From Cellvibrionales bacterium UBA1969 (GTDB lineage: Bacteria > Pseudomonadota > Gammaproteobacteria > Pseudomonadales > UBA7434), in assembly GCA_002339085.1 (NCBI GenBank), contig DDDX01000028.1, positions 766 through 14,232 on the forward strand: a stretch of 13,467 bases of DNA, written 5' to 3'. Below, one piece after another: positions 1-6,962 of this stretch. Under the pieces are notes generated by a model. That model had not been told where the DNA came from, made no database searches, and worked only from the letters and a program-made list of their open reading frames with translations. How positions within the stretch are numbered: position 1 is the stretch's first letter; each line of letters starts with the position of its first letter. The translations under genes were made by a program, and so were the position numbers.

Positions 1-363
1 AATGCTTTTTTAGCCACAAAAATTACTTATATTAATGAAATTGCAAATATGTGTGAAAAACTAAATGTTAATGTTGAAGATGTATCTATAGGTATAGGGT
101 CAGACTCGAGAATAGGTAGTAGATTTTTAAGGGCAGGACCAGCTTATGGTGGATCATGTTTTCCAAAAGATACAAAAGGCTTAGTTTCGGCATCAGAAAA
201 ATATAAAGTAAACCTTTCTGTAGTAAAATCTGTTATCAAATCTAATTTCGATAGAACAAAGCTTTTAACAAATAAAATACATAAAATATTAGGTAAAAAT
301 ATTAAAAATAAAAAAATATCATTTTTAGGTGTTATACTGAAGAATTTTGAGGGTATTGGTTGA
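1..363 (+). CDS. ugd: UDP-glucose 6-dehydrogenase, internal fragment (both ends missing)
   Basis: The frame is open from the first base. It reads as the middle of a UDP-glucose/GDP-mannose dehydrogenase, the NAD-dependent enzyme that oxidises UDP-glucose to UDP-glucuronate for polysaccharide synthesis. Visible family landmarks are NAFLATKITYINEIANMCEK (helical central domain), GIGSDSRIGSRFL, and the catalytic-cysteine motif GGSCFPKDT with the Cys codon at 157-159. The C-terminal domain is just beginning at KISFLGV (codons to 333). Family members normally continue there with TFKxNTDDMR, but here the reading changes to ILKNFEGIG and stops at 361-363. The N-terminal NAD-binding domain lies outside the window. 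Base composition is about 30% GC with A/T-ending codons, unlike every other gene here. The last ~30 bases are antisense to the end of pykA, so the 3' end is not a natural ugd terminus. The source may be an AT-rich marine bacterium of the SAR11 kind; that is inference from composition only. Confidence 0.88.
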   Translation, partial: NAFLATKITYINEIANMCEKLNVNVEDVSIGIGSDSRIGSRFLRAGPAYGGSCFPKDTKGLVSASEKYKVNLSVVKSVIKSNFDRTKLLTNKIHKILGKNIKNKKISFLGVILKNFEGIG

Positions 364-1779
364 GCCACCTTTGCCGTGAAGATCGCCTGCTGTAATGGCC
401 ACTCTTTCACCCGGTTGCAATGCACCCCGCTCAACGATTAATGCCATTGCTTTTGTCCAAAGATCGCCTTCATCGGCCATCACGTCGTAATATATGGGAA
501 TAACGCCTCGATAAAGCGCCATCCGTCGACAAGTGGCCAGGTGAGGTGAAATACCAAAAATAGGAAGTATGGAGCTGAGTCTTGAAGTTAATAATGGTGT
601 GATACCAGACTCAGTGAGGCATACGATTGCTGTGACATTACTCACATGATTAGCAGCATACATCGCTGACATAGCGACCGATTCATTGATCTCGTCAAAG
701 ACTCGGTCAACCCGATAACTGGACTGCTTCATCATGGGGTGTTTTTCTGCGCCCAGCGCCGTTTCTGCCATGGCTTCGACTACTTTTGCTGGGTATTTTC
801 CGGAGGCCGTTTCGCCTGAGAGCATGACTGCGTCAGTGCCATCGAGGACCGCATTCGCTACATCGAATACTTCAGCACGCGTCGGTACCGGATGATTGAT
901 CATCGACTCCATCATTTGCGTGGCGGTGATCACCGGTTTATTCGCTTGACGGGATAAGCGGATAATGCGCTTTTGGATGCTGATTAATTGAGCATCGCCT
1001 ATTTCAACGCCTAAATCACCTCGGGCGACCATAACCCCGTCAGCCGCGTCAATGAGCTCTTTGACTTTCTCTTCGGTTTCAACAGCCTCAGCTCGCTCGA
1101 TCTTGGCAATAATTTTTGCCGCTGAGCCAGTCTTTTTTAGCACGTTTTTGACCGGTAACAGATCATCTCCGCAGCAAGGAAACGACACCGCGACGTATTC
1201 AAAGTCAAGATCAATAATGACTTGAAGATCCTCAAGGTCTTTTTCAGTAATCGCGTCAGCTGATAAGCCACCACCTAAACGGTTTAAGCCTTTTCTTGAT
1301 TTTAATAAGCCCGCTTGTGTGACTTCACAAGCAACATCATTGCCAGTCACAGAAATGACTTTTAAACGAATCAGCCCATCATCTAACAATAGGGTATCGC
1401 CCTCACCCACTGAGCTGGGTAAGTATGGATAGGTGACATGAATGCGCCCATTGGTACTATCGGCTGTACTCTGATCAATGGTCAAGATTAAAGACTCAGC
1501 ATTAACCAGCTGGAGCGTCTCAGTTTGTAACTCGCCAATGCGTATTTTTGGCCCCTGCAAATCTCCGAGAATCCCAACATGCCGATTATGCTTTTGTGAT
1601 AATTCGCGCACCATCTTTACATTACTTCGATGCTGCTCATGAGTGCCATGCGAAAAATTAAGACGAAATACATTAACGCCACTGGTAATCAATTCGCTAA
1701 TCACCGTTTCACTGCTTGACGCAGGGCCTAAAGTAGCAACAATTTTCGTTCTTCTCTTGCGTATATCGGTAGGCGTCAT
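325..1779 (-). CDS. pykA: Pyruvate kinase, PykA (type II) subfamily
   Basis: Pyruvate kinase transfers phosphate from PEP to ADP, giving pyruvate and ATP in the cytoplasm. Landmarks in order (numbering from the chosen Met) are RTKIVATLGPASSS near the N-terminus, VFRLNFSHG around 38-46, the catalytic-lysine motif IIAKIERAEAV around 223-233, MVARGDLGVEI around 250-260, ITATQMMESM and DAVMLSGETASGKYP. The stretch KGLNRLGGGLSADAITEKD is characteristic of the E. coli PykA type rather than PykF. The ATG at 1777-1779 gives 484 residues, close to the usual 480. An in-frame TTG at 1810-1812 would add 11 residues but has no visible ribosome site, whereas an AAAGAAAG stretch lies 10 bases before the ATG. 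The gene lies 90 bp downstream of eda on the same strand and is probably co-transcribed with it. The family match holds to TNTLKIL (340-363); the last residues QYNT and the stop fall in the suspected junction with the ugd fragment and may not be native. Confidence 0.95.
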   Translation of the reverse strand: MTPTDIRKRRTKIVATLGPASSSETVISELITSGVNVFRLNFSHGTHEQHRSNVKMVRELSQKHNRHVGILGDLQGPKIRIGELQTETLQLVNAESLILTIDQSTADSTNGRIHVTYPYLPSSVGEGDTLLLDDGLIRLKVISVTGNDVACEVTQAGLLKSRKGLNRLGGGLSADAITEKDLEDLQVIIDLDFEYVAVSFPCCGDDLLPVKNVLKKTGSAAKIIAKIERAEAVETEEKVKELIDAADGVMVARGDLGVEIGDAQLISIQKRIIRLSRQANKPVITATQMMESMINHPVPTRAEVFDVANAVLDGTDAVMLSGETASGKYPAKVVEAMAETALGAEKHPMMKQSSYRVDRVFDEINESVAMSAMYAANHVSNVTAIVCLTESGITPLLTSRLSSILPIFGISPHLATCRRMALYRGVIPIYYDVMADEGDLWTKAMALIVERGALQPGERVAITAGDLHGKGGSTNTLKILQYNT

Positions 1780-1869
1780 AAAATTCGAACTTTCTTTAGA
1801 GTTGATTGGCAATAATATGATAAAGCAAACTGCTTAATTCGTAAAAACAGTTAACACAGGGGCCGCATA

Positions 1870-2514
1870 CTAATTGGGCGGCGAGTAGACCTTTTTGAGC
1901 TCACTCACAAGGTCAGAGCAGTCAGATTTTAGTGCTTCTGAACTGGGTACAACAGCACTTGAGCCCACGCAAGCCACCTGCGGGATAGCTAAAAAATCTT
2001 GATAATTGTGCAACCCTATGCCACCGGTGGGGCAAAACCACATCCCGGGTAAAGGTGCCGTTAAGCTTTTAAGTAACCTTACACCACCAGCCGCTTCTGC
2101 GGGGAAAAATTTTACTGCAGAAAGCCCCAATTTATGGGCCAACATTAATTCGCTTGCGGTGGCAATTCCTGGGTAGTACGGTATGTTGAGTTTTCTAGCC
2201 AGCTCAACTAAATCAGGGTCTAAGCCAGGACTGATAGCGAAACTAGCCCCCATGTCAATGGCCTTGCGAAGCTGATCCTCGGTCAAAATTGTCCCCACAC
2301 CAACTAATTTATCCGGCATTGCTGAGAAGCATGCGGCTAAGGATTCCCATGCATTCGCCTGACGCAAAGTGACCTCGACACTGGGTACACCGGCCTGCTG
2401 GAATAATTCTGAGCATTGTGAAGCATGTGAGGCATTCTCAAAATTGGCGACAGGGACGATTGGACCTGCTGATATAAGTAAAGAGGAGGCATTCTGTTCT
2501 GATGGATGATTCAC
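1870..2514 (-). CDS. eda: KDPG aldolase (2-keto-3-deoxy-6-phosphogluconate aldolase)
   Basis: Eda splits KDPG into pyruvate and glyceraldehyde 3-phosphate, the last step of the ED pathway. The 214-residue protein has the usual length (E. coli about 213) for this TIM-barrel class I aldolase. Visible motifs are VEVTLR with the catalytic Glu at residue 47 and Arg at 51, GVGTIL, FAISPGLDP, and KFFPAEAAGG with the Schiff-base Lys at 135. CPTGGI is a phosphate-binding loop near 161-166. The start is GTG (2512-2514): an in-frame TAG lies close upstream and no ATG occurs near the N-terminus, so GTG is forced, although no good Shine-Dalgarno sequence is visible. eda is read away from zwf and shares its 305-bp upstream region. 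It heads an eda-pykA pair, instead of following edd directly as in the edd-eda operon of E. coli. Confidence 0.95.
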   Translation of the reverse strand: MNHPSEQNASSLLISAGPIVPVANFENASHASQCSELFQQAGVPSVEVTLRQANAWESLAACFSAMPDKLVGVGTILTEDQLRKAIDMGASFAISPGLDPDLVELARKLNIPYYPGIATASELMLAHKLGLSAVKFFPAEAAGGVRLLKSLTAPLPGMWFCPTGGIGLHNYQDFLAIPQVACVGSSAVVPSSEALKSDCSDLVSELKKVYSPPN

Positions 2515-2585
2515 TTTAGGTAAGCCCTATTGTGGTGAATAATAGTTTGAAATACTTAGATGGTATTATTAACCGAGATTAAAAA

Positions 2586-2600
2586 AGTAATTCTATTACA
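2586..2600. promoter_or_regulatory. Predicted HexR operator
   Basis: The bases GTAAT-TCT-ATTAC (2587-2599) form a perfect 5+3+5 palindrome, flanked by A on each side. This closely fits the published gammaproteobacterial HexR motif as I know it (TGTAAT-N3-ATTACA type). HexR is a KDPG-responsive RpiR-family repressor of central carbon genes such as zwf, edd and eda. The location between eda-pykA and zwf-pgl-edd-glk is what a HexR site would be expected to have. Its right half overlaps the presumed -35 box of the zwf promoter, consistent with repression. No hexR gene lies in this window, so the assignment rests on motif and context. Confidence 0.72.
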
Positions 2601-2624
2601 GAATAGATAGGTTTTGCATATAAT
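2595..2624 (+). promoter_or_regulatory. Predicted sigma-70 promoter for zwf operon
   Basis: A perfect -10 hexamer TATAAT (2619-2624) sits 18 bases after ATTACA (2595-2600), which matches the TTGACA consensus at four of six positions. The -35 lies inside the predicted HexR palindrome. Transcription would begin near 2631 and leave a leader of roughly 190 bases before zwf. The start site is inferred, and a second promoter closer to zwf cannot be excluded. Confidence 0.5.
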
Positions 2625-2819
2625 CATTGTAAGAACAATTTACGCAAAAGCCTTGAGTTTATCGCTTTTAGTGAGCAATTCTATCGAAAGTAAGGATGCC
2701 GCACTCAAAACTAGCCATCAAATTAACAGAGCTCTCGTGGCAAATATCTGTTTAAACAAAACTAGTAGCCATTAAAGTAACTGAAATCTCATTTAAATCG
2801 AATATCGTTTGGAAATATT

Positions 2820-4328
2820 ATGACCTCTCAGATTGAAAATAATCTCAATTCAACCATTGTCATTGTGGGGGGCAATGGTGACCTTTCCTTGCGAAAATTA
2901 CTTCCAGCTCTTTACAACTTACAAAAACGCGGTTTATTAGATAAGGTCAACCGTGTTATTGGCACTGGTCGAGCTGAACTTAGTCAAAAAGATTTCTTAG
3001 ATCTTGTTACCACAAAGTATTTAGAGTTTGTCTGCTCCGACAAAAGCAAAATTCAACAATGTGGTCACTGGACAAAGTTTCTAAGTAAAGTTGATTACTG
3101 CCGTCTTCCTGCTGATGAGCCCGCTCAATATGACCTTTTGAAAGCTATGATTACCGCTGACGGTAATCGACCGCCCGTCACCTACTATTTAAGTACTGTA
3201 CCTGCACTTTACGGCTCAATATGTCAGCAATTAAAGTCGCATGACCTCGCAGAAGACAGTGACAGGGTGGTGCTAGAGAAACCCTTAGGTAATAATTTAG
3301 AAACCTGCAATGAAATACATGCAGCGGTTGCTGAAGTCTTTGATGAATCGAATACCTTTCGTATTGACCATTATCTCGGTAAAGAAACGGTTCAAAACTT
3401 ATTAACACTCCGTTTTAGTAATGCATTGTTCAATCCTTTATGGAGCAATCGCTACATTGATAACGTTCAAATTACCGTCGCGGAATCAATTGGTGTCGCA
3501 GGTCGGGCGGATTTTTACGGTAAAACGGGCGCGCTTAGAGATATGGTTCAAAATCACTTACTTCAAATACTCAGCATGGTTGCAATGGAACCCCCAGCAA
3601 AACTCAATGCTGATGCAATAAGAAACGAGAAGGTGAAAGTGTTAGAAGCCCTAACGCCGATGAAGCCCGATACCGTTAGGGATAACGTAATACGGGGACA
3701 ATACACGGAAGGCGCTATTGACGCAGAGTCAGTTATTGGCTTTTTAGAAGAAGATGGTTATGGCGCAAGTGATGGTAATAACGACCAGTATGCGAACACC
3801 GAAACCTTCGTAGCGATTAAAGCTGAAGTGCATAACTGGCGCTGGTCAGGGGTACCATTCTATCTCCGGACCGGTAAGCGCCTAAAGAAGCGCTATTCAG
3901 AGATCGTTATTGAATTTAAGCGCCAGCCGTTTTCTTTATTTGAAGATGATCCTAATGACTTCGCCAATAAAATGGTCATTACCATTCAGCCTGATGAAAA
4001 TATTCGTCTTCATACCCTGCATAAAAAGCCAGGTTTATCAGGCAAATTGAAACTTCAGCCAGTGGCCCTTGATTTAAGTTCCGATCCTCTTGGTGCCAAT
4101 GACAGCTATGACGCTTATGAAAGATTACTTCTAGATATAGTCAATGGTGATCAAACTTTATTTATGCGCAGTGATGAAGTTGAAGCGGCTTGGCGTTGGA
4201 CAGACAGCATCATTCACAGTTGGACTGAGGTCGGCCTAGGCGTTATGCCCTACTCGTCAGGTTCCATGGGGCCCAATAAATCTCTTGCCTTACCTGAAAG
4301 AGACAATAAAAGCTGGCATGAAGGATAA
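2820..4328 (+). CDS. zwf: Glucose-6-phosphate 1-dehydrogenase
   Basis: Zwf oxidises glucose 6-phosphate to 6-phosphogluconolactone with NAD(P)+, the entry to the ED and oxidative pentose phosphate pathways. The 502-residue length is normal (about 490). Motifs in order are the dinucleotide-binding IVIVGGNGDLSLRKL (residues 13-27; families more often have GASGDL), EKPLG at 153-157, and the active-site signature RIDHYLGKE at 181-189 with substrate-binding His184. The catalytic His is expected at 246 in TGALRDMVQNHLLQ, and the substrate/cofactor region VPFYLRTGKRL follows. The ATG at 2820 has only a weak GGA six bases upstream. It is the first gene of a zwf-pgl-edd-glk cluster, and its stop lies five bases before the pgl start. 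The HexR-like site and TATAAT box upstream suggest repression when ED substrates are scarce. Confidence 0.97.
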   Translation: MTSQIENNLNSTIVIVGGNGDLSLRKLLPALYNLQKRGLLDKVNRVIGTGRAELSQKDFLDLVTTKYLEFVCSDKSKIQQCGHWTKFLSKVDYCRLPADEPAQYDLLKAMITADGNRPPVTYYLSTVPALYGSICQQLKSHDLAEDSDRVVLEKPLGNNLETCNEIHAAVAEVFDESNTFRIDHYLGKETVQNLLTLRFSNALFNPLWSNRYIDNVQITVAESIGVAGRADFYGKTGALRDMVQNHLLQILSMVAMEPPAKLNADAIRNEKVKVLEALTPMKPDTVRDNVIRGQYTEGAIDAESVIGFLEEDGYGASDGNNDQYANTETFVAIKAEVHNWRWSGVPFYLRTGKRLKKRYSEIVIEFKRQPFSLFEDDPNDFANKMVITIQPDENIRLHTLHKKPGLSGKLKLQPVALDLSSDPLGANDSYDAYERLLLDIVNGDQTLFMRSDEVEAAWRWTDSIIHSWTEVGLGVMPYSSGSMGPNKSLALPERDNKSWHEG

Positions 4329-4336
4329 ACGCTTTG
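4321..4336 (+). promoter_or_regulatory. Ribosome binding site supporting the pgl TTG start
   Basis: AAGGA at 4321-4325 lies in the last codons of zwf, eight bases before a TTG at 4334-4336. This spacing supports TTG as the pgl initiator. The next in-frame ATG is 22 codons inside and would remove the conserved first helix. It also implies translational coupling of pgl to zwf. Confidence 0.7.
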
Positions 4337-5044
4337 AAGAATATTCTAGCGCGGCATCAATTAAAAACATTTACAGAAAGACCCGCTCTTGAGCAGGCGA
4401 TGGTTTCATCCATATGCTCAATTATCAATGAAGCCATTGCCAGCCAAGGCCGCGCAAGTCTAGCTTTTTCTGGCGGCTCAACACCCAAAGCGATGTTTGC
4501 CCTACTAAGCCAAGCCGACCTTGACTGGGAAAAGATCATTATCAGCTTAGTCGATGAGCGCTGGGTTGATAATCATCACGATCAAAGCAATGAGCGCATG
4601 TTTCGTGAAAACATACTGCAAAATAAAGCTGCAAACGCGACTTTAGTTGGTATGAAAACGCTTCATAATGATATTAGTGCCGGCGTCTCTGACTACCAAT
4701 CAAAACTCCACACTGATATACCGCTACCCTTTGATTTGGTTATCCTAGGAATGGGTAATGATGGTCACACAGCTTCGTGGTTTCCCGATGCGCCAGAATT
4801 GCCTCAGGCCATGGACGTCAATTCTGAGCAGCTGGTGGTCCCCACACGGCCGGCCTCGCAACCCACTGATAGAATCACCCTATCCATTGTGCCTGTTATG
4901 ACCGCAAAAAATATTTTCCTTCACATTACTGGCGATGAAAAGAAACAAGTACTTGAAAAGGGTATCAATAACAATCTATCTTTACCTATTCATCAAACAC
5001 TTGATATTCTGACTCAAAAGGTCGATATTTATTGGGCTAAGTAA
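4334..5044 (+). CDS. pgl: 6-phosphogluconolactonase (DevB/SOL type)
   Basis: Pgl hydrolyses 6-phosphogluconolactone, the Zwf product, to 6-phosphogluconate in the cytoplasm. The 236-residue length fits the DevB/SOL family, which is unrelated to the beta-propeller YbhE type of E. coli. Family motifs are LAFSGGSTPK at residues 43-52, SLVDERWV at 71-78, and LGMGNDGHTASWFPD at 138-152 with the presumed catalytic His145. Translation starts at a TTG, chosen because a well-spaced AAGGA precedes it and because the protein from there aligns with the usual N-terminal helix. It lies between zwf (5-bp gap) and edd (29-bp gap), so it is almost certainly in the same transcript and translationally coupled to zwf. 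Confidence 0.95.
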   Translation: MKNILARHQLKTFTERPALEQAMVSSICSIINEAIASQGRASLAFSGGSTPKAMFALLSQADLDWEKIIISLVDERWVDNHHDQSNERMFRENILQNKAANATLVGMKTLHNDISAGVSDYQSKLHTDIPLPFDLVILGMGNDGHTASWFPDAPELPQAMDVNSEQLVVPTRPASQPTDRITLSIVPVMTAKNIFLHITGDEKKQVLEKGINNNLSLPIHQTLDILTQKVDIYWAK

Positions 5045-5073
5045 ATATAAGAAGGCCTCGAATAGGACTATTT

Positions 5074-6891
5074 ATGAACCCTACTGTTGAACAAGTTACT
5101 CAACGTATAATTAAACGCTCTACTGGGACACGACAAGCCTATATAGATCGCTGCCTTGCCATGAGCGAGATTGGCCCTCAAAGAGGGACGCTAGGCTGCA
5201 GTAATTTAGCCCATGGTTTTGCTGCCTGTAGTAGCGACGACAAAAAAACCATGCGATTAGAAAACTCGCCCAATATCGGCATTATAAATGCCTACAATGA
5301 CATGCTATCTGCGCATGAACCGTTTGCTAAGTATCCCGATATAATTAAAAAAGCAGCACACCAAATGGGCTGTACTGCACAAGTTGCCGGTGGCGTACCA
5401 GCCATGTGTGACGGTGTTACACAAGGCACCGCTGGCATGGAGTTAAGTCTTTTTAGTCGTGATGTGATCGCCACTGCCACCGCTGTAGCGTTAAGCCATA
5501 ATATGTTCGACTCCATTTTATGCCTTGGCGTTTGCGATAAAATCGTCCCTGGTTTATTAATCGGTTCACTGAGCTTCGGGCATCTGCCATTGATTATGGT
5601 CCCCGCTGGCCCCATGCAGTCGGGCCTTTCAAATAGCGATAAAGCTAAAGTTCGCCAGCAATTTGCTGCCGGAGAGGTAGACGAAAAAGAACTGCTTCTT
5701 GCTGAATCTAAGGCCTATCATAGTGCTGGAACATGCACCTTTTACGGCACTGCAAACAGTAATCAGATGCTAATGGAAGCGATGGGCCTTCATGTGCCCG
5801 GCTCAGCCTTTGTACATCCAACCGAACAACTAAGAGACAACCTCGTCATAGCGGCTACAGAAAGAGCATGCAAAATCAGTCACTTGGGGTCGAAATATAC
5901 GCCACTTTATAAAGTTGTGGATGAGCGTTGTATTGTTAACGCATTGGTCGCTTTAATGGCAACCGGTGGCTCAACCAATCACACCATTCACTGGGTCGCT
6001 ATCGCCCGAGCAGCCGGCATCATTATCGATTGGCAAGACTACGCCGATCTGTCTTCAGTTACTCCTTTGCTCACCCGTGTCTACCCTAATGGGAGCGCTG
6101 ACGTTAATCATTTTCATCAAGCAGGTGGTAGTGAATTCGTTATTCGGGAATTGCTGGACGGCGGTTATATGCACAGAGATGTGTTAACTGTTTGGGGCGA
6201 AACGCTTGATCATTATCATGCACGCCCAACGATGGAAAACGACAAGCTGACATGGAAACCCATAAACCAGCACAGCGCTGACCCTGCGGTAGTCACAACG
6301 ACAGATAAGCCATTTCAAGCCGATGGTGGCATTCGCTTATTAACAGGGAATATTGGCCGAAGTGTGGTTAAAGTTTCTGCGGTAGCAGAAGAACATCGTG
6401 TTATCGAAGCACCGGCTATGGTATTTGACGATCAACTAGATTTAAAGCCGGCTTTCGATAAAGGATTAATGAACAAAGACTTAATTGCTGTGGTGAGATT
6501 CCAGGGGCCACAAGCTAGCGGTATGCCAGAGCTGCATAAAATGACGCCCTTCCTCGGTATACTTCAAGATAAAGGCTTTAAAGTTGCACTGGTAACAGAT
6601 GGACGAATGTCTGGCGCTTCAGGTAAAGTTCCCGCCGCTATTCATTTAACCCCTGAAGCAGTATGCGGTGGTAATATCGCTAAAATAAGAGACGGTGATA
6701 TCTTGCGACTCGATGCAAACACTGGCGAATTGCTTGCACTGGTCCAAAATGATGAATGGCAAGCCAGAGAGGTTGAGGTTCGTCAGTCACAAAACCATCA
6801 GGCAGGTACAGGCAGAGAATTATTTGGTTTTATGCGTAATCAGGTCTGCGGCGCCGAGCAAGGTGCAACAGTTTTTCAAGACTGGGACTAG
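5074..6891 (+). CDS. edd: 6-phosphogluconate dehydratase
   Basis: Edd dehydrates 6-phosphogluconate to KDPG, the committing step of the ED pathway. At 605 residues it matches E. coli Edd (603) and belongs to the IlvD/Edd iron-sulfur dehydratases. Visible landmarks are NIGIINAYNDMLSAHEPF (67-84), GGVPAMCDGVTQG (106-118), LGVCDKIVPG with Cys154, and GTCTFYGTANSNQM with Cys221. These cysteines are the expected [4Fe-4S] cluster ligands. ATGGSTNHTIH and the C-terminal DGRMSGASGKVPAAIH are also typical. The ATG has TAGGA (5063-5067) six bases upstream. The enzyme should be oxygen- and iron-sensitive through its cluster. Its last five codons and stop are part of an 18-bp tandem duplication that continues into the edd-glk gap. 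No hallmark residue appears to be missing. Confidence 0.96.
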   Translation: MNPTVEQVTQRIIKRSTGTRQAYIDRCLAMSEIGPQRGTLGCSNLAHGFAACSSDDKKTMRLENSPNIGIINAYNDMLSAHEPFAKYPDIIKKAAHQMGCTAQVAGGVPAMCDGVTQGTAGMELSLFSRDVIATATAVALSHNMFDSILCLGVCDKIVPGLLIGSLSFGHLPLIMVPAGPMQSGLSNSDKAKVRQQFAAGEVDEKELLLAESKAYHSAGTCTFYGTANSNQMLMEAMGLHVPGSAFVHPTEQLRDNLVIAATERACKISHLGSKYTPLYKVVDERCIVNALVALMATGGSTNHTIHWVAIARAAGIIIDWQDYADLSSVTPLLTRVYPNGSADVNHFHQAGGSEFVIRELLDGGYMHRDVLTVWGETLDHYHARPTMENDKLTWKPINQHSADPAVVTTTDKPFQADGGIRLLTGNIGRSVVKVSAVAEEHRVIEAPAMVFDDQLDLKPAFDKGLMNKDLIAVVRFQGPQASGMPELHKMTPFLGILQDKGFKVALVTDGRMSGASGKVPAAIHLTPEAVCGGNIAKIRDGDILRLDANTGELLALVQNDEWQAREVEVRQSQNHQAGTGRELFGFMRNQVCGAEQGATVFQDWD

Positions 6892-6910
6892 ATTCAAGAC
6901 TGAGACTTGG
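6875..6910 (+). repeat. 18-bp imperfect tandem duplication across the edd stop codon
   Basis: The unit at 6875-6892 (TTCAAGACTGGGACTAGA) is followed directly by a second copy at 6893-6910 (TTCAAGACTGAGACTTGG), with 15 of 18 positions identical. The first copy encodes the end of Edd (QDWD plus the stop at 6889-6891). The second, still in phase, begins the non-coding gap before glk and carries its own TGA at 6901-6903. Confidence 0.8.
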
Positions 6911-6962
6911 AGCACAGCTACACTCTTAGTAATTGTTGATTCGCCTTAGGGATTCATCGTAA

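Larger units (their letters stand above)
2515..2819. other. Divergent intergenic control region between eda and zwf
   Basis: This 305-bp AT-rich stretch holds no credible gene. It contains the HexR-like palindrome (2586-2600), a TATAAT box at 2619-2624, and a small dyad ATTGT-AAGA-ACAAT (2626-2639) at the expected transcription start. If that promoter is used, zwf has a leader of about 190 bases. The leader has a long-range TTGAGT/ACTCAA pair (2653-2658, 2703-2708), but I see no recognisable riboswitch. On the minus strand no strong eda promoter is obvious; the A/T-rich sequence between 2540 and 2590 is the likely place. zwf has only a weak GGA ribosome site at 2811-2813. Confidence 0.8.

Noticed and set aside
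144..434. 96-codon minus-strand frame across the ugd/pykA junction
   Set aside because: It is antisense to the well-supported ugd motif GGSCFPKDT on one side and out of frame with pykA on the other, and has no recognisable content.
1823..1835. Perfect palindrome AAGCA-AAC-TGCTT between eda and pykA, same 5+3+5 geometry as the HexR site
   Set aside because: The half-site sequence differs from the HexR motif, and a single short dyad in a 90-bp gap is weak evidence for an operator.
2629..2643. GTAA-N7-TTAC dyad after the zwf TATAAT box, considered as a second HexR site
   Set aside because: The spacing is two bases longer than the HexR geometry and the fifth half-site base pair is missing.
5292..5615. 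107-codon minus-strand frame inside edd
   Set aside because: It is the complement of the conserved iron-sulfur region of Edd, so its openness reflects codon bias of the real gene.
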